Part shown: positions 1-8,653 of the stretch, one piece after another | Layout: every line of letters begins with the position of its first letter | How positions within the stretch are numbered: position 1 is the first letter of the stretch | Origin: Neobacillus niacini | GTDB lineage: Bacteria > Bacillota > Bacilli > Bacillales > Cytobacillaceae | Direction: 5' to 3' | Assembly: GCF_023715785.1 (NCBI RefSeq) | Contig: NZ_JAMBOX010000009.1 | Span: forward strand, 1-64,000 | DNA length: 64,000 bases | Notes under the pieces: model-generated | The model's database searches: none | What the model saw: only the letters and a program-made list of their open reading frames with translations | Told to the model about the DNA's origin: nothing | Translations under genes and position numbers: made by a program

Positions 1-86
1 AATAGCTTCTCTTCTTAGAGTTGGTCAAAAATGGATCGAAACCTAGGGGTGGAGCTGGGGCCTTGACAGTTTCGTTCATATCAGGA

Positions 87-127
87 GGCTCCCAGGCACG
101 CCCGCGGAAAGCGAAGTGCCTGGAGCG
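87..127. repeat. Intergenic inverted-repeat element
   Basis: CCAGGCAC (92-99) and GTGCCTGG (116-123) form an 8-bp stem around a GC-rich loop. The wording of the loop (cccgcggaaagcgaa) resembles short intergenic repeats common in Bacillaceae. No second full copy was found in this window, so the family assignment rests on memory of the family, not on a comparison here. Confidence 0.5.
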
Positions 128-214
128 TAAATCAACAGACATATCGAATAGTTTTGATTAACACCATTATAACAAATTAACGCGGTGAATTGTTAAAGTT
201 GTTATATAAAATAA

Positions 215-268
215 AGGCTGTCGAAAGTTTCTCGACAGCCTGACTGCCGTTCCCCGGCAGTTTTCTTT
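215..268 (+). terminator. Double intrinsic terminator
   Basis: AGGCTGTCGA (215-224) pairs with TCGACAGCCT (232-241). A second hairpin, CTGCCG (244-249) with CGGCAG (255-260), is followed by TTTTCTTT. It probably ends a transcript entering from the left edge. Confidence 0.8.
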
Positions 269-287
269 CGCGGCCGGTAATAATCAT

Positions 288-316
288 TTGAATCAACCTA
301 TTACAACTGTTATGAT
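288..316 (+). promoter_or_regulatory. Sigma-A-type promoter of brxB
   Basis: TTGAAT (288-293), a 17-nt spacer and TATGAT (311-316) lie about 34 nt upstream of the brxB start. Confidence 0.55.
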
Positions 317-349
317 GATGTTATATAGAGGTTTAAAGGAGTGAATTCA

Positions 350-787
350 ATGAGCATGGATTTTAATATTTTTATGAATGATGTTGTCCGCCAGGCACGT
401 CAGGAAATTTCGGCTGCCGGCTATGAGGAGCTAAAGACACCAGAAGAGGTGGAAGAAGCTTTATCGAAAAAAGGAACAACTTTAGTCATGATTAATTCCG
501 TTTGCGGCTGTGCCGGCGGTATCGCCCGTCCTGCGGCATCCTATGCCATACATTATGATAAGCGCCCTGATCATCTTGTCACGGTTTTTGCCGGACAGGA
601 TAAAGAGGCAACTGAAACAGCACGCAGCTATTTCACTGGCTACCCACCATCCTCACCATCATTTGCCCTGTTAAAGGACGGCAAAATTTGTTCCATGGTG
701 GAACGTCACCAAATAGAGGGCTATGACCCGGCAACCGTCGTTGCTAAGCTGCAGCAGGAATTTGAGAAATACTGTGAAGAAGTCTAA
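350..787 (+). CDS. brxB: Bacilliredoxin BrxB (YphP/YqiW family)
   Basis: Cytoplasmic thiol-disulfide protein that removes bacillithiol from S-bacillithiolated proteins. The 145-residue product has the family's CGC motif at Cys52 and Cys54 (SVCGCAGG) and full family length. I chose ATG at 350 because AAAGGAG at 335-341 is about 8 nt upstream; the in-frame GTG at 341 overlaps that site. The gene is monocistronic: it has its own promoter and a terminator at 800-828. In B. subtilis the equivalent gene (yqiW) also precedes the arginine transporter, so the context agrees. Confidence 0.93.
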   Translation: MSMDFNIFMNDVVRQARQEISAAGYEELKTPEEVEEALSKKGTTLVMINSVCGCAGGIARPAASYAIHYDKRPDHLVTVFAGQDKEATETARSYFTGYPPSSPSFALLKDGKICSMVERHQIEGYDPATVVAKLQQEFEKYCEEV

Positions 788-799
788 TCCATTAATATG

Positions 800-828
800 C
801 CAATCTCCTTCTTGGAGGTTGGTTTTTT
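800..828 (+). terminator. Terminator of brxB
   Basis: CCAATCTCC (800-808) pairs with GGAGGTTGG (814-822) through one G-U pair, followed by TTTTTT. Confidence 0.85.
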
Positions 829-878
829 AATGGAAAAAATTACTCGAAAAAAATTTCGGCGAATTTTTAAAAATATAT

Positions 879-929
879 TTGCATAATTATGTTCATGTGT
901 TAAAATTCATTACATTGAATAATTATTAA
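879..929 (+). promoter_or_regulatory. artP promoter and candidate ArgR/AhrC box
   Basis: TTGCAT (879-884) and TAAAAT (901-906) with a 16-nt spacer form a plausible promoter. Just downstream, TGAATAATTATTAA (916-929) resembles the bacterial arginine-repressor box (TGAAT-N4-ATTCA) with one mismatch. This would fit AhrC control of the arginine importer that follows. It is inferred from sequence likeness only. Confidence 0.45.
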
Positions 930-964
930 TTTATCAATCTACTAAACTTCAGGGGGAAAACGAG

Positions 965-1747
965 ATGAAAAAAGGTTTAATTTTATTATTAACTTTGATG
1001 TTGACGATCGGCGTACTTGCCGCTTGTGGCACTAGTGAGAAAGCTGGCAAAGCCAGTGGCGATAAAAAGGTTTTGGTAATGGCGACTTCTGCTGACTATG
1101 CACCATTTGAATATATCGAAACAGAGAAAAGCGACGAGATTATCGGATTTGATGTTGATTTAGCAAAAGCAATCACCAGCAAGCTTGGTTATGAACTTGA
1201 AATCAAGGATATGGAATTCAATGGCTTGGTTCAAGCTCTTAAGTCAGGGCAGGCAGACTTTGTTTTGGCAGGGATGACTCCTACCGAAAAAAGAAAGAAA
1301 AACGTGGATTTCAGCGATATTTATTATACAGCACAGCACATGATCGTCTCTAAGCAGGATAGCGGGATTGAGTCCATTGAGGATTTAAAAGGCAAGACTG
1401 TCGGTGTTCAGCTTGGATCGATCCAAGAAGGAAAAGCAAAAGAAATCAATGAAAAAGTAGCGCTTACTATCCAGGACCGCAACCGGATTCCGGAATTGAT
1501 TCAGGAGATCAAGTCAGGCCGATTTGATGCTGCGATTATCGAGGACACTGTTGCCAAAGGCTATTTCGCGAATGATAAAGACTTAAAAGGCTTCACATTG
1601 AGCGATGACCCGGAGGAAGCCGGTTCAGCCATTGCATTCCAGAAAAATAGTGATTTGACTGAGAAATTTAATGCTGAATTAAAGAAAATGAAAGAAAACG
1701 GTGAACTAGACAAATTAGTAGTGAGGTGGTTTGGCGGCGAAAACTAA
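965..1747 (+). CDS. artP: ABC transporter substrate-binding lipoprotein, arginine/polar amino acid type
   Basis: Extracytoplasmic solute receptor of a polar amino acid importer. The 260-residue protein starts with a lipoprotein signal peptide ending in LAAC, so Cys21 would be lipidated and anchored in the membrane. The mature part follows the SBP_bac_3 fold, with the early ADYAPFEY segment and a DFVLAGMTPT hinge region. It heads an artP-artQ-artR set. A hairpin (GAGACG 1761-1766 with CGTCTC 1791-1796, then T-rich) lies between it and the permease gene and may raise receptor output over the membrane parts. Arginine is inferred from synteny with B. subtilis yqiXYZ; other basic or polar amino acids are possible. 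Confidence 0.85.
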   Translation: MKKGLILLLTLMLTIGVLAACGTSEKAGKASGDKKVLVMATSADYAPFEYIETEKSDEIIGFDVDLAKAITSKLGYELEIKDMEFNGLVQALKSGQADFVLAGMTPTEKRKKNVDFSDIYYTAQHMIVSKQDSGIESIEDLKGKTVGVQLGSIQEGKAKEINEKVALTIQDRNRIPELIQEIKSGRFDAAIIEDTVAKGYFANDKDLKGFTLSDDPEEAGSAIAFQKNSDLTEKFNAELKKMKENGELDKLVVRWFGGEN

Positions 1748-1760
1748 AAAACATGACTGG

Positions 1761-1808
1761 GAGACGTTTGGGAAAGCTAATTTTACCAGGCGTCTCTGCT
1801 ATTTTTTT
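1761..1808 (+). terminator. Intercistronic hairpin between artP and artQ
   Basis: GAGACG (1761-1766) pairs with CGTCTC (1791-1796), followed by a T-run at 1802-1808. It lies inside the operon, so it may act as a partial terminator or 3' stabiliser of the artP message. Confidence 0.5.
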
Positions 1809-1827
1809 ATGAAAGGAAGGTACATCG

Positions 1828-2487
1828 ATGAATTTGGATTTTATGCAATTCATTCCCTCCTTGCCCTATATTTTAAAAGGAATAATGATTACATTGAAAA
1901 TTGTTATTCTCGCAGGGGTTTTGGGGTTTATCTTTGGCATTATCTTATCTCTTTTTAAAATTAGTTCAATTAAAGCTCTCGGCTGGTTCGCCGATATTTA
2001 TACATCCATTTTCCGCGGTACACCGCTCGTATTGCAGTTGATGTTAATATATTACGGTTCACCTCAAATTTTTGGCTATCAAATTGAGCCATATGCGGCG
2101 GCTGTATTATCATTTGCGCTCAATTCGGCAGCTTATATTTCCGAGATTATTCGGGCCGGCATCCTTGCTGTGGACAAAGGCCAGCAGGAAGCGGCGATGG
2201 CTCTTGGTGTTCCGTACAGAAAAATGATGTGGGATATCATCCTGCCACAGGCGCTTAAGAATATCCTGCCGGCATTAATGAACGAATTTATTACCTTAAC
2301 AAAGGAATCGGCTATTGTGACAACCATCGGGGTCATGGATATTATGCGCCGTTCTTATCAGGTCGGTGCTGAATATTATTCCTATTTTGAGCCATTAATC
2401 ATCGCTGGGGTGATTTATTACTTAATGGTCATTACCCTGACGTTCCTCGGAAAAGCGCTGGAAAGGAGAATGAGACGCAGTGATTAA
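1828..2487 (+). CDS. artQ: ABC transporter permease, arginine/polar amino acid type
   Basis: Integral membrane permease (219 residues, several hydrophobic segments) of the HisMQ-type family. It carries the EAA loop that docks on the ATPase: EAA at residues 121-123 with the conserved Gly at 127. It follows the receptor gene and overlaps the ATPase gene by 8 nt, so the two are translationally coupled. A single permease gene implies a homodimeric channel. Confidence 0.88.
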   Translation: MNLDFMQFIPSLPYILKGIMITLKIVILAGVLGFIFGIILSLFKISSIKALGWFADIYTSIFRGTPLVLQLMLIYYGSPQIFGYQIEPYAAAVLSFALNSAAYISEIIRAGILAVDKGQQEAAMALGVPYRKMMWDIILPQALKNILPALMNEFITLTKESAIVTTIGVMDIMRRSYQVGAEYYSYFEPLIIAGVIYYLMVITLTFLGKALERRMRRSD

Positions 2488-3202
2488 GGTAGAAGGCTTG
2501 CATAAATCTTACGGTAAATTGAAAGTTTTAAAAGGAATTTCCACGACAATTAAGACAGGTGAAGTTGTGGCGATTATTGGGCCGTCGGGCTCCGGGAAAT
2601 CGACCTTTCTCCGCTGCATGAACCTCCTTGAAGCGCCAACTAGCGGAAGAATCTGGGTTGGAGACCAAGAGGTAACTGACCAAAAAACAAATATCATGAA
2701 GGTACGGCAAAATGTCGGCATGGTGTTTCAGCATTTTCACCTATTTCCACATAAAACGGTTCTGCAAAATCTTACTTACGCCCCTATTAAGGTTAAAGGA
2801 CTGGCAAAGGCGGAAGCGGAAAAATTCGCATACGAATTGCTAGAAAGAGTAGGATTATCAGATAAAGCAAATGAGTATCCGACAAGATTGTCCGGCGGGC
2901 AAAAGCAAAGGGTAGCCATTGCTAGAGCGTTGGCCATGCAGCCGGAGGTTATGCTGTTTGATGAACCAACCTCGGCCCTGGACCCCGAGATGGTCAAAGA
3001 AGTACTGGAAGTCATGAAGTCACTGGCACATACGGGCATGACGATGGCGATTGTAACCCATGAAATGGGCTTTGCCAAAGAGGTAGCGGACCGTGTCCTG
3101 TTTCTCGATGGCGGCGTGCTTGTGGAGGATGCTGCACCGGAAGAATTCTTTACAAAACCAAACAGCAAACGGGCTCAGGAATTCCTGGAAAAAATGCTCT
3201 AA
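2480..3202 (+). CDS. artR: ABC transporter ATP-binding protein, arginine/polar amino acid type
   Basis: Cytoplasmic ATPase that powers the importer. The 240-residue protein has the Walker A motif GPSGSGKST near residues 34-42, the signature LSGGQKQR, and Walker [13 protein letters not shown] followed by the switch histidine (VTHEMGF). The start is GTG inside the end of artQ. It matches B. subtilis yqiZ in position. No clear terminator separates it from the L,D-transpeptidase gene about 60 nt downstream, so read-through is possible. Confidence 0.9.
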   Translation: MIKVEGLHKSYGKLKVLKGISTTIKTGEVVAIIGPSGSGKSTFLRCMNLLEAPTSGRIWVGDQEVTDQKTNIMKVRQNVGMVFQHFHLFPHKTVLQNLTYAPIKVKGLAKAEAEKFAYELLERVGLSDKANEYPTRLSGGQKQRVAIARALAMQPEVMLFDEPTSALDPEMVKEVLEVMKSLAHTGMTMAIVTHEMGFAKEVADRVLFLDGGVLVEDAAPEEFFTKPNSKRAQEFLEKML

Positions 3203-3262
3203 AAAATGTATTAGAGGAGGCCGATGGAACCATACTAAGGGGAAAAAGGCAGGTTGATAAAC

Positions 3263-3766
3263 ATGATCAAATTCTTTTTGTCAATCCTGATTGCTTCCCC
3301 GCTTTGGCCACTCGGGCCAAACCCTCTACCTGGAGATCCGTTTGTCATTGTCAATAAAAGTAATAACGAACTGGCATTGATTGAGGATAACAAGGTCCAA
3401 ACAGTCGTAAGTGTCGGGACTGGCAAAACCCAGGAATTAACGCCGGAAGGGTTGTTTACCATCATCGTCAAAGCGAAAAATCCATACTATCGAAAGAAGG
3501 ACATTCCGGGAGGGGATTCCCGTAACCCGCTTGGATCAGCATGGATTGGTTTTGATGCTCAGGATACCGACGGCAGGACTTACGGGATTCATGGCACCAA
3601 TCAGCCGGCTACAATCGGAAAATATGTTTCACAAGGGTGTATCCGTACACAAAATGAAGTGATTACTTCGCTTTATCCATTAATTCCATTAGGAACAAAA
3701 ATATTGATCACATCTTCCGAAAAATCGTTTGAACTGTTGGCTCGTGAGCACGGGGCCATTCAATAA
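3263..3766 (+). CDS. L,D-transpeptidase (YkuD domain), secreted
   Basis: Peptidoglycan cross-linking enzyme that acts outside the cell. The product has a hydrophobic N-terminus (signal peptide or membrane anchor, about residues 1-20) followed by a YkuD domain. The catalytic block HGTNQPATIG...SQGCIR contains the active-site Cys and conserved His. ATG at 3263 is 9 nt from an AGGCAGG-like site; an upstream in-frame TTG (3254) abuts that site and is less likely. No LysM domain is seen, so it is a short, single-domain type. It ends at a strong terminator (3776-3806). Confidence 0.85.
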   Translation: MIKFFLSILIASPLWPLGPNPLPGDPFVIVNKSNNELALIEDNKVQTVVSVGTGKTQELTPEGLFTIIVKAKNPYYRKKDIPGGDSRNPLGSAWIGFDAQDTDGRTYGIHGTNQPATIGKYVSQGCIRTQNEVITSLYPLIPLGTKILITSSEKSFELLAREHGAIQ

Positions 3767-3775
3767 AAAGCAAAA

Positions 3776-3806
3776 GGGATTGTTCACAGTGAACAATCCC
3801 ATTTTA
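3776..3806 (+). terminator. Bidirectional terminator between L,D-transpeptidase and prli42
   Basis: GGGATTGTTCAC (3776-3787) pairs with GTGAACAATCCC (3789-3800), followed by ATTTTAT. It lies between converging genes. Confidence 0.85.
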
Positions 3807-3809
3807 TAT

Positions 3810-3908
3810 TTACCGGATAAATTGGCCAATTCCAATCAGGAGGGTCGAAGCAAGCATGGCGATTAGCATTAAATAAACAACAATTTTTCTATGTTTCTTT
3901 TTAGACAT
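3810..3908 (-). CDS. prli42: Stressosome-associated miniprotein Prli42
   Basis: A 32-residue protein with a basic N-terminus (MSKKKHRK) and one hydrophobic helix (about residues 9-29). Length and the pattern YLMLIAMxASTLLxGIG match the Prli42 family, which in Listeria tethers the stressosome to the membrane. A GGGGG site lies about 9 nt before the ATG. It is too short for usual gene-finding thresholds. No stressosome gene (rsbR, rsbS or rsbT) is nearby. The family call is from recognition, not from a search. Confidence 0.75.
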   Translation of the reverse strand: MSKKKHRKIVVYLMLIAMLASTLLIGIGQFIR

Positions 3909-4065
3909 TATAAGAAACCCCCTTAAAACAAGCTTTCTTTTATTTTACTAGGAAAAGCCTAATCAAACAACGGAAGAACCTTCACAATATAGGAAGGATT
4001 TATGAACTTTTTCCCGAATACAATAATTGTCTAATAAATGTTAATATTGAAACAGAGGGGTAACT

Positions 4066-4479
4066 ATGATTAAAAAAGTGGATCACATCGGTATTGCTGT
4101 TAAGTCATTAGAGGATTCACTTCCGTTTTACACGGAGGTGCTCAAACTGCCGTTATTAGCCATTGAAGAGGTGCAAAGCCAGCAGGTTAAGGTAGCATTT
4201 TTGCAAGCAGGCGAAACAAAGCTTGAATTGCTTGAGCCGATGTCGGCGGACAGCACGATTGCCAAGTTTATTGAAAAACGCGGCGAGGGCATCCATCATG
4301 TGGCGCTCGGGGTTGAATCCATTGAGGAAAGAATTGCAGATATGAGGGAACAAGGCATTCGCATGATAGATGAAGCACCAAGGCCGGGTGCCGGCGGGGC
4401 TGATATTGCTTTTATGCATCCTAAGTCGGCACATGGCGTCCTAGTAGAACTATGCGAAAAGAAAGGAAAGAAGGGGTAA
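4066..4479 (+). CDS. mce: Methylmalonyl-CoA epimerase (VOC fold)
   Basis: Interconverts (2R)- and (2S)-methylmalonyl-CoA, in the propionyl-CoA to succinyl-CoA route. The 137-residue protein has the paired beta-alpha-beta-beta-beta VOC modules, with the metal-binding pattern DHIGIAV near the N-terminus, GIHHVALGV in the middle and VLVELCEK at the end. Length is normal for the family. The carboxyltransferase gene starts 4 nt after its stop, which supports the epimerase call over a glyoxalase. The B. subtilis positional equivalent is yqjC. Confidence 0.88.
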   Translation: MIKKVDHIGIAVKSLEDSLPFYTEVLKLPLLAIEEVQSQQVKVAFLQAGETKLELLEPMSADSTIAKFIEKRGEGIHHVALGVESIEERIADMREQGIRMIDEAPRPGAGGADIAFMHPKSAHGVLVELCEKKGKKG

Positions 4480-4483
4480 TGGG

Positions 4484-6031
4484 ATGGACATCTATGAAAA
4501 AATTAACGAATTGTATGATAAACGAAGAGAGGTGGAGCTTGGCGGCGGGGACGAACGGATTGAAAAACAGCATGAAAAGGGAAAATTGACCGCACGCGAA
4601 CGGATTGAACTGCTTGTGGATAAAGACAGCTTTGTTGAATTAAATCCGTTTATTGAACACCGCACCAATGATTTTGGATTGGATGAGCAGAAAGGGCCGG
4701 GGGATGGTGTTGTAACAGGCTACGGGAAAGTGAATGGCCGGCCAATTTATCTATTCTCTCAAGATTTTACCGTGTTTGGCGGTGCCTTGGGGGAAATGCA
4801 TGCCAAGAAAATCGCCACAGTTATGGATTTGGCCGCCAAAAATGGAACACCGTTTGTTGGGCTAAATGACTCTGGCGGTGCGCGGATTCAAGAAGGGGTA
4901 GTCTCTCTTGACGGTTATGGCCACATTTTTTTTCGTAATTCGATTTATTCCGGCGTGATTCCACAAATTTCCGTTATTATGGGGCCTTGTGCCGGAGGGG
5001 CCGTATATTCGCCTGCAATAACTGATTTTGTGTTTATGGTGGAAGAAACCTCCCAGATGTTTATTACTGGTCCAAAGGTAATTGAAACGGTGACCGGTGA
5101 AAAAATCAGCGCGGAGGACCTCGGCGGGGCGCGCGTACATAACACGATCAGCGGTAATGCCCACTTTAGTGCTGCGACAGAGCAGGAAGCGTTACAGCAG
5201 GTTCGCAATCTATTAAGCTATTTGCCGCAAAATAATGAAGAAAAGCCACCGCGGCTGGATGTGGCTGAAGCTGACGATTATCGTCCGGATCTGACGGATG
5301 TGATTCCATTTGATGCAGTTCGGCCTTATGATGTTCGGACAGTTGTAGAGCAGGTGGTCGACCAAGGTTCATTCATGGAAATCCAAAAGGATTTTGCCCG
5401 AAATATTGTCGTAGGCTTTGCAAGAATCAAAGGTGAAACAGTCGGGCTTGTTTGCAACCAGCCTAAGGTAATGGCCGGCGGTTTGGACATTGATTCCTCC
5501 GATAAAGCGTCAAGGTTTATTAGAACCTGTGATTCTTTTAATATACCAATCATCACATTTGAGGATGTTACCGGTTTCTTCCCGGGTGTAAAGCAGGAGC
5601 ATGGGGGCATCATCCGCCACGGGGCCAAAATTTTATATGCCTATTCGGAGGCGACCGTACCAAAGCTGACGGTTATTTTACGAAAGGCATATGGGGGTGC
5701 TTATGTAGCACTGAATAGTAAGTCAATCGGTGCAGACCTTGTTTTTGCTTGGCCGAATGCCGAAATCGCGGTGATGGGTCCGCAGGGTGCCGCCAACATC
5801 ATTTTTGCCAAAGAAATTCAAAACAGCGATAATCCCGAGCTGGTCAGACAGCAAAAAATTGAGGAATACCGTGACAAATTTGCCAACCCGTATGTGGCGG
5901 CATCCCGGGGCATGGTCGATGATGTCATTGACCCACGGGAAACGAGAATCAAAATTGTTCAATCGTTGGAAATGCTTCGTAATAAAAAAGAGTCACGTCC
6001 ATATAAGAAGCATGGGAATATACCTTTGTAA
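4484..6031 (+). CDS. yqjD: Acyl-CoA carboxylase carboxyltransferase subunit (propionyl/methylmalonyl-CoA type)
   Basis: Biotin-dependent carboxyltransferase or decarboxylase subunit of 515 residues with two crotonase-like halves. The biotin-side motif GGARIQEGV and oxyanion-hole glycines (GPCAGGAVYSP) lie in the N-half, and FPGVKQEHGGIIRHGAKILYA with AYGGAYVAL lies in the C-half. It is co-transcribed with the epimerase, so propionyl-CoA carboxylation is the likely role. No biotin carboxylase or biotin carrier gene is adjacent; those partners must be encoded elsewhere. It ends at a hairpin (6041-6067). Confidence 0.9.
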   Translation: MDIYEKINELYDKRREVELGGGDERIEKQHEKGKLTARERIELLVDKDSFVELNPFIEHRTNDFGLDEQKGPGDGVVTGYGKVNGRPIYLFSQDFTVFGGALGEMHAKKIATVMDLAAKNGTPFVGLNDSGGARIQEGVVSLDGYGHIFFRNSIYSGVIPQISVIMGPCAGGAVYSPAITDFVFMVEETSQMFITGPKVIETVTGEKISAEDLGGARVHNTISGNAHFSAATEQEALQQVRNLLSYLPQNNEEKPPRLDVAEADDYRPDLTDVIPFDAVRPYDVRTVVEQVVDQGSFMEIQKDFARNIVVGFARIKGETVGLVCNQPKVMAGGLDIDSSDKASRFIRTCDSFNIPIITFEDVTGFFPGVKQEHGGIIRHGAKILYAYSEATVPKLTVILRKAYGGAYVALNSKSIGADLVFAWPNAEIAVMGPQGAANIIFAKEIQNSDNPELVRQQKIEEYRDKFANPYVAASRGMVDDVIDPRETRIKIVQSLEMLRNKKESRPYKKHGNIPL

Positions 6032-6040
6032 TATTTTTCT

Positions 6041-6067
6041 GAAGGCAGGTTATTTTAGCCTGCCTTC
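6041..6067 (+). terminator. Terminator of the mce-carboxyltransferase operon
   Basis: GAAGGCAGG (6041-6049) pairs perfectly with CCTGCCTTC (6059-6067). The T-tract after it is weak. Confidence 0.65.
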
Positions 6068-6137
6068 ATTGATGGCATGAAAAGTAAAAGGTATACTAAA
6101 ATAGTGAGTAGTACATATTAATGGAGGTTTTGACACA

Positions 6138-7259
6138 ATGGTGAATCAAGAACGTCTTTTAAATGAATTTTTAGAGCTAGTCCAAATTGACTCAGAAACA
6201 AAATTTGAGACTGAAATCGCCAATGTATTAAAGCAAAAATTTACCGATTTGGGTCTCGATGTTTTTGAAGACGATACAACGGCTGTGACAGGACATGGCG
6301 CCGGCAACTTAATTTGTACACTTCCGGCGACGAAGGAGGGTGTCGACCCGATATATTTTTCCTGCCACATGGATACGGTAACACCGGCGAAGGGTGTAAA
6401 ACCGTCGATCAAAGATGGCTATGTCGTGACTGATGGTACAACAATCCTCGGTGCCGATGATAAAACCGGTATTGCGGTCATGCTTGAAACCATCCGGTTG
6501 TTAAAGGAAAACGATTTGCCGCACGGTTTGATTCAATTCGTCATCTCTGTCGGCGAAGAATCCGGTCTGCTTGGCGCAAAAGCGATCGACCCTTCGTTAT
6601 TGAAGGCAAAGTATGGTTATGCACTTGACAGCGACGGATTGGTCGGTAACGTTGTGGTTGCCGCGCCAACACAAGCTAAAGTCAAAGCGGTTATTTACGG
6701 GAAAACCGCCCATGCCGGGGTTGCACCGGAGAAAGGCGTGTCCGCGATTACAATCGCTGCTAAATCAATTGCCAAAATGCCACTAGGCAGAATCGACCAT
6801 GAAACAACTGCCAACATTGGCCGTTTTGAAGGCGGGCAGGCGACGAATATTGTTTGCGACCGTGTCGATATTTTAGCGGAAGCACGTTCCTTAATACCTG
6901 AAAAAATGGAAGCCCAGGTTGCGAAAATGAAGGATGCATTTGAAACAGTTGCTTCTGAAATGGGCGGCAGAGCCGAGGTTGATGTACAAGTCATGTACCC
7001 GGGCTTTAAGTTCGGCGAAGGCGACCATGTAGTCGAAGTTTCCCGTAAAGCAGCGACAAAAATCGGCCGCAGCTGCGAGCTGCAGCATAGCGGCGGCGGC
7101 AGCGACGCCAACGTATTTAATGGGTTCAACATTCCAACCGTAAACCTTGCTGTCGGCTATGAAGAAATCCACACGACTAACGAGCGGATGCCGCTTGAAG
7201 AATTATATAAGCTCGCGGAAATGACGCTGGCGATTATCGATGAAGTGACAAACCAATAA
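6138..7259 (+). CDS. yqjE: M20 family metallopeptidase, PepT-like (YqjE)
   Basis: Zinc-dependent exopeptidase, probably a tripeptidase, in the cytoplasm. The 373-residue protein has the M20 metal-site motifs in order: SCHMDTV, LGADDKTG, the catalytic-base region VGEESGLLGA, and the late HSGGGSDAN. A dimerisation domain lies in the middle, around VVAAPTQAKVKAVIYGKTAHAG. ATG at 6138 follows a GGAGG site. The same gene occupies this place in B. subtilis. The exact substrate is unknown. Confidence 0.88.
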   Translation: MVNQERLLNEFLELVQIDSETKFETEIANVLKQKFTDLGLDVFEDDTTAVTGHGAGNLICTLPATKEGVDPIYFSCHMDTVTPAKGVKPSIKDGYVVTDGTTILGADDKTGIAVMLETIRLLKENDLPHGLIQFVISVGEESGLLGAKAIDPSLLKAKYGYALDSDGLVGNVVVAAPTQAKVKAVIYGKTAHAGVAPEKGVSAITIAAKSIAKMPLGRIDHETTANIGRFEGGQATNIVCDRVDILAEARSLIPEKMEAQVAKMKDAFETVASEMGGRAEVDVQVMYPGFKFGEGDHVVEVSRKAATKIGRSCELQHSGGGSDANVFNGFNIPTVNLAVGYEEIHTTNERMPLEELYKLAEMTLAIIDEVTNQ

Positions 7260-7263
7260 TACA

Positions 7264-7301
7264 TGGAAGAGGAGCCTTTTCTGCGGGGCTCTTCTTTTTT
7301 T
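7264..7301 (+). terminator. Terminator of yqjE
   Basis: A hairpin of GAAGAGGAGCC (7266-7276) with GGGGCTCTTC (7285-7294) is followed by a T-run. Confidence 0.8.
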
Positions 7302-7334
7302 GATATACTAAAAGTGTAAGGAGGTGGTTGTTAG

Positions 7335-8609
7335 GTGAAGGAAATGTATCCGAAAAACGGCCGCGTCATTTTGCATGTCGATATGAACAGCTTCTATGCT
7401 TCGGTGGAGATGGCTTACGATCCAACGCTGAAGGGGAAGCCGGTTGCGATAGCCGGTAATGTTGAGGAACGGCGCGGGATTATTGTTACCTGCAGCTATG
7501 AGGCGCGGAAGTTTGGCGTGAAAACAACGATGCCGCTTTGGGAAGCAAAAAAGCTTTGTCCCCAACTAATTGTCAAACCGCCTAATTTTGATCGCTATCG
7601 TGCTGCCTCAATGGGGATGTTTGAAATACTTAGACACTATACCCACCTTGTTGAGCCTGTGTCGATTGATGAGGGCTATATGGACATTACAGACAGCTTT
7701 GAGTTTGGCAGTCCGATTGAAATTGCCCAAAGCATTCAAAAACGGATTCTGGAACAGCTTGATTTGCCGTGCAGCATCGGCATTGCCCCCAATAAATTTT
7801 TGGCGAAAACGGCATCCGATATGAAAAAGCCGATGGGAATCACGATATTACGCAAACGGGATATTCCGGCAAAACTCTGGCCGCTCAACACAAACGAGAT
7901 GCATGGGGTCGGCAAAAAGACATCCGAGAAGCTAAAAACGATTGGGATTCACACAATTGGCGAACTGGCAAAAGCAAATGACATCCAGTTAAAAACATTG
8001 CTTGGAATAAACGGAACTCGTTTGAAGGAGCGGGCAAATGGAATTGACCAACGCCCTGTAGACCCGGAGGCCATTGAGGAATTTAAAAGCATCGGCAACT
8101 CAACCACTCTTCCTAGAGACGTTACCAATCAACAGGAACTATTTCATGTCCTTGAATCATTGGCAGAGACCGTATCCGTTCGGCTAAAGCGTAAAAATGT
8201 TTTAGCCACAACAGTCGGCATTACGATCCGCTTTAAAGACCGCAAGACCATTACAAGAAGCAAGAAAACTGCAAATCCAATCGGCAGCAAAGACGAGCTT
8301 GCGCTATTCGCCAAGGAGCTTTTTCTAAAGAATTGGAACGGCGATCCTGTACGCTTGTTGGGAATAACCGGATATGATTTGATCGAACACGACCATGCCT
8401 ATAAACAGTTGGATTTATTTTCTTTTGAAAAAGAAGCCAAGAAGGAACCGCTGCTAAAAACGATTTCCACACTACGCGAAAAGTACGGTAAAACCATTAT
8501 TGAAAATGCCGGCTCCCATCAGGTTGACCCGAATCATAAAATTGGAACAGCCACCAGCTTTAACAAGGATTTTCTACGTTCCTTACCCGTTACAAATGAA
8601 GAAGACTAA
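7335..8609 (+). CDS. dinB: DNA polymerase IV (Y-family), YqjH/PolYB type
   Basis: Error-prone translesion polymerase. The 424-residue protein carries catalytic motifs DMNSFYASVE (first carboxylates) and SIDEGYMD (second pair), then the helix-hairpin-helix region (MHGVGKKTSEKLKTIGI) and the little-finger domain. A C-terminal QLDLF motif resembles the beta-clamp binding site. It starts at GTG, 7 nt after AAGGAGGTGG. No LexA box is visible upstream, unlike the second Y-family polymerase at 19134. It shares a bidirectional terminator with zwf. Confidence 0.92.
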   Translation: MKEMYPKNGRVILHVDMNSFYASVEMAYDPTLKGKPVAIAGNVEERRGIIVTCSYEARKFGVKTTMPLWEAKKLCPQLIVKPPNFDRYRAASMGMFEILRHYTHLVEPVSIDEGYMDITDSFEFGSPIEIAQSIQKRILEQLDLPCSIGIAPNKFLAKTASDMKKPMGITILRKRDIPAKLWPLNTNEMHGVGKKTSEKLKTIGIHTIGELAKANDIQLKTLLGINGTRLKERANGIDQRPVDPEAIEEFKSIGNSTTLPRDVTNQQELFHVLESLAETVSVRLKRKNVLATTVGITIRFKDRKTITRSKKTANPIGSKDELALFAKELFLKNWNGDPVRLLGITGYDLIEHDHAYKQLDLFSFEKEAKKEPLLKTISTLREKYGKTIIENAGSHQVDPNHKIGTATSFNKDFLRSLPVTNEED

Positions 8610-8650
8610 AAGCTCCAGCTTGCCTAGGAAAAAGCAAGATGGAGCTTTTA
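8608..8650. terminator. Bidirectional terminator between dinB and zwf
   Basis: AAAGCTCCAGCTTGC (8608-8622) pairs with GCAAGATGGAGCTTTT (8634-8649). The A-rich and T-rich flanks serve both converging genes. Confidence 0.85.
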
Positions 8651-8653
8651 TGA

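Larger units (their letters stand above)
1..349. other. Gene-free left edge with repeat, terminators and brxB promoter
   Basis: No reading frame here looks coding. It holds an inverted-repeat element around 87-127, two stacked terminator hairpins at 215-268 that presumably end a gene outside the window, and the brxB promoter at 288-316. The rest, about 1-86 and 128-210, shows nothing I can name. Confidence 0.6.

Noticed and set aside
1731..1958. Plus-strand frame spanning the artP-artQ junction
   Set aside because: It overlaps both transporter genes out of frame and crosses the intercistronic hairpin.
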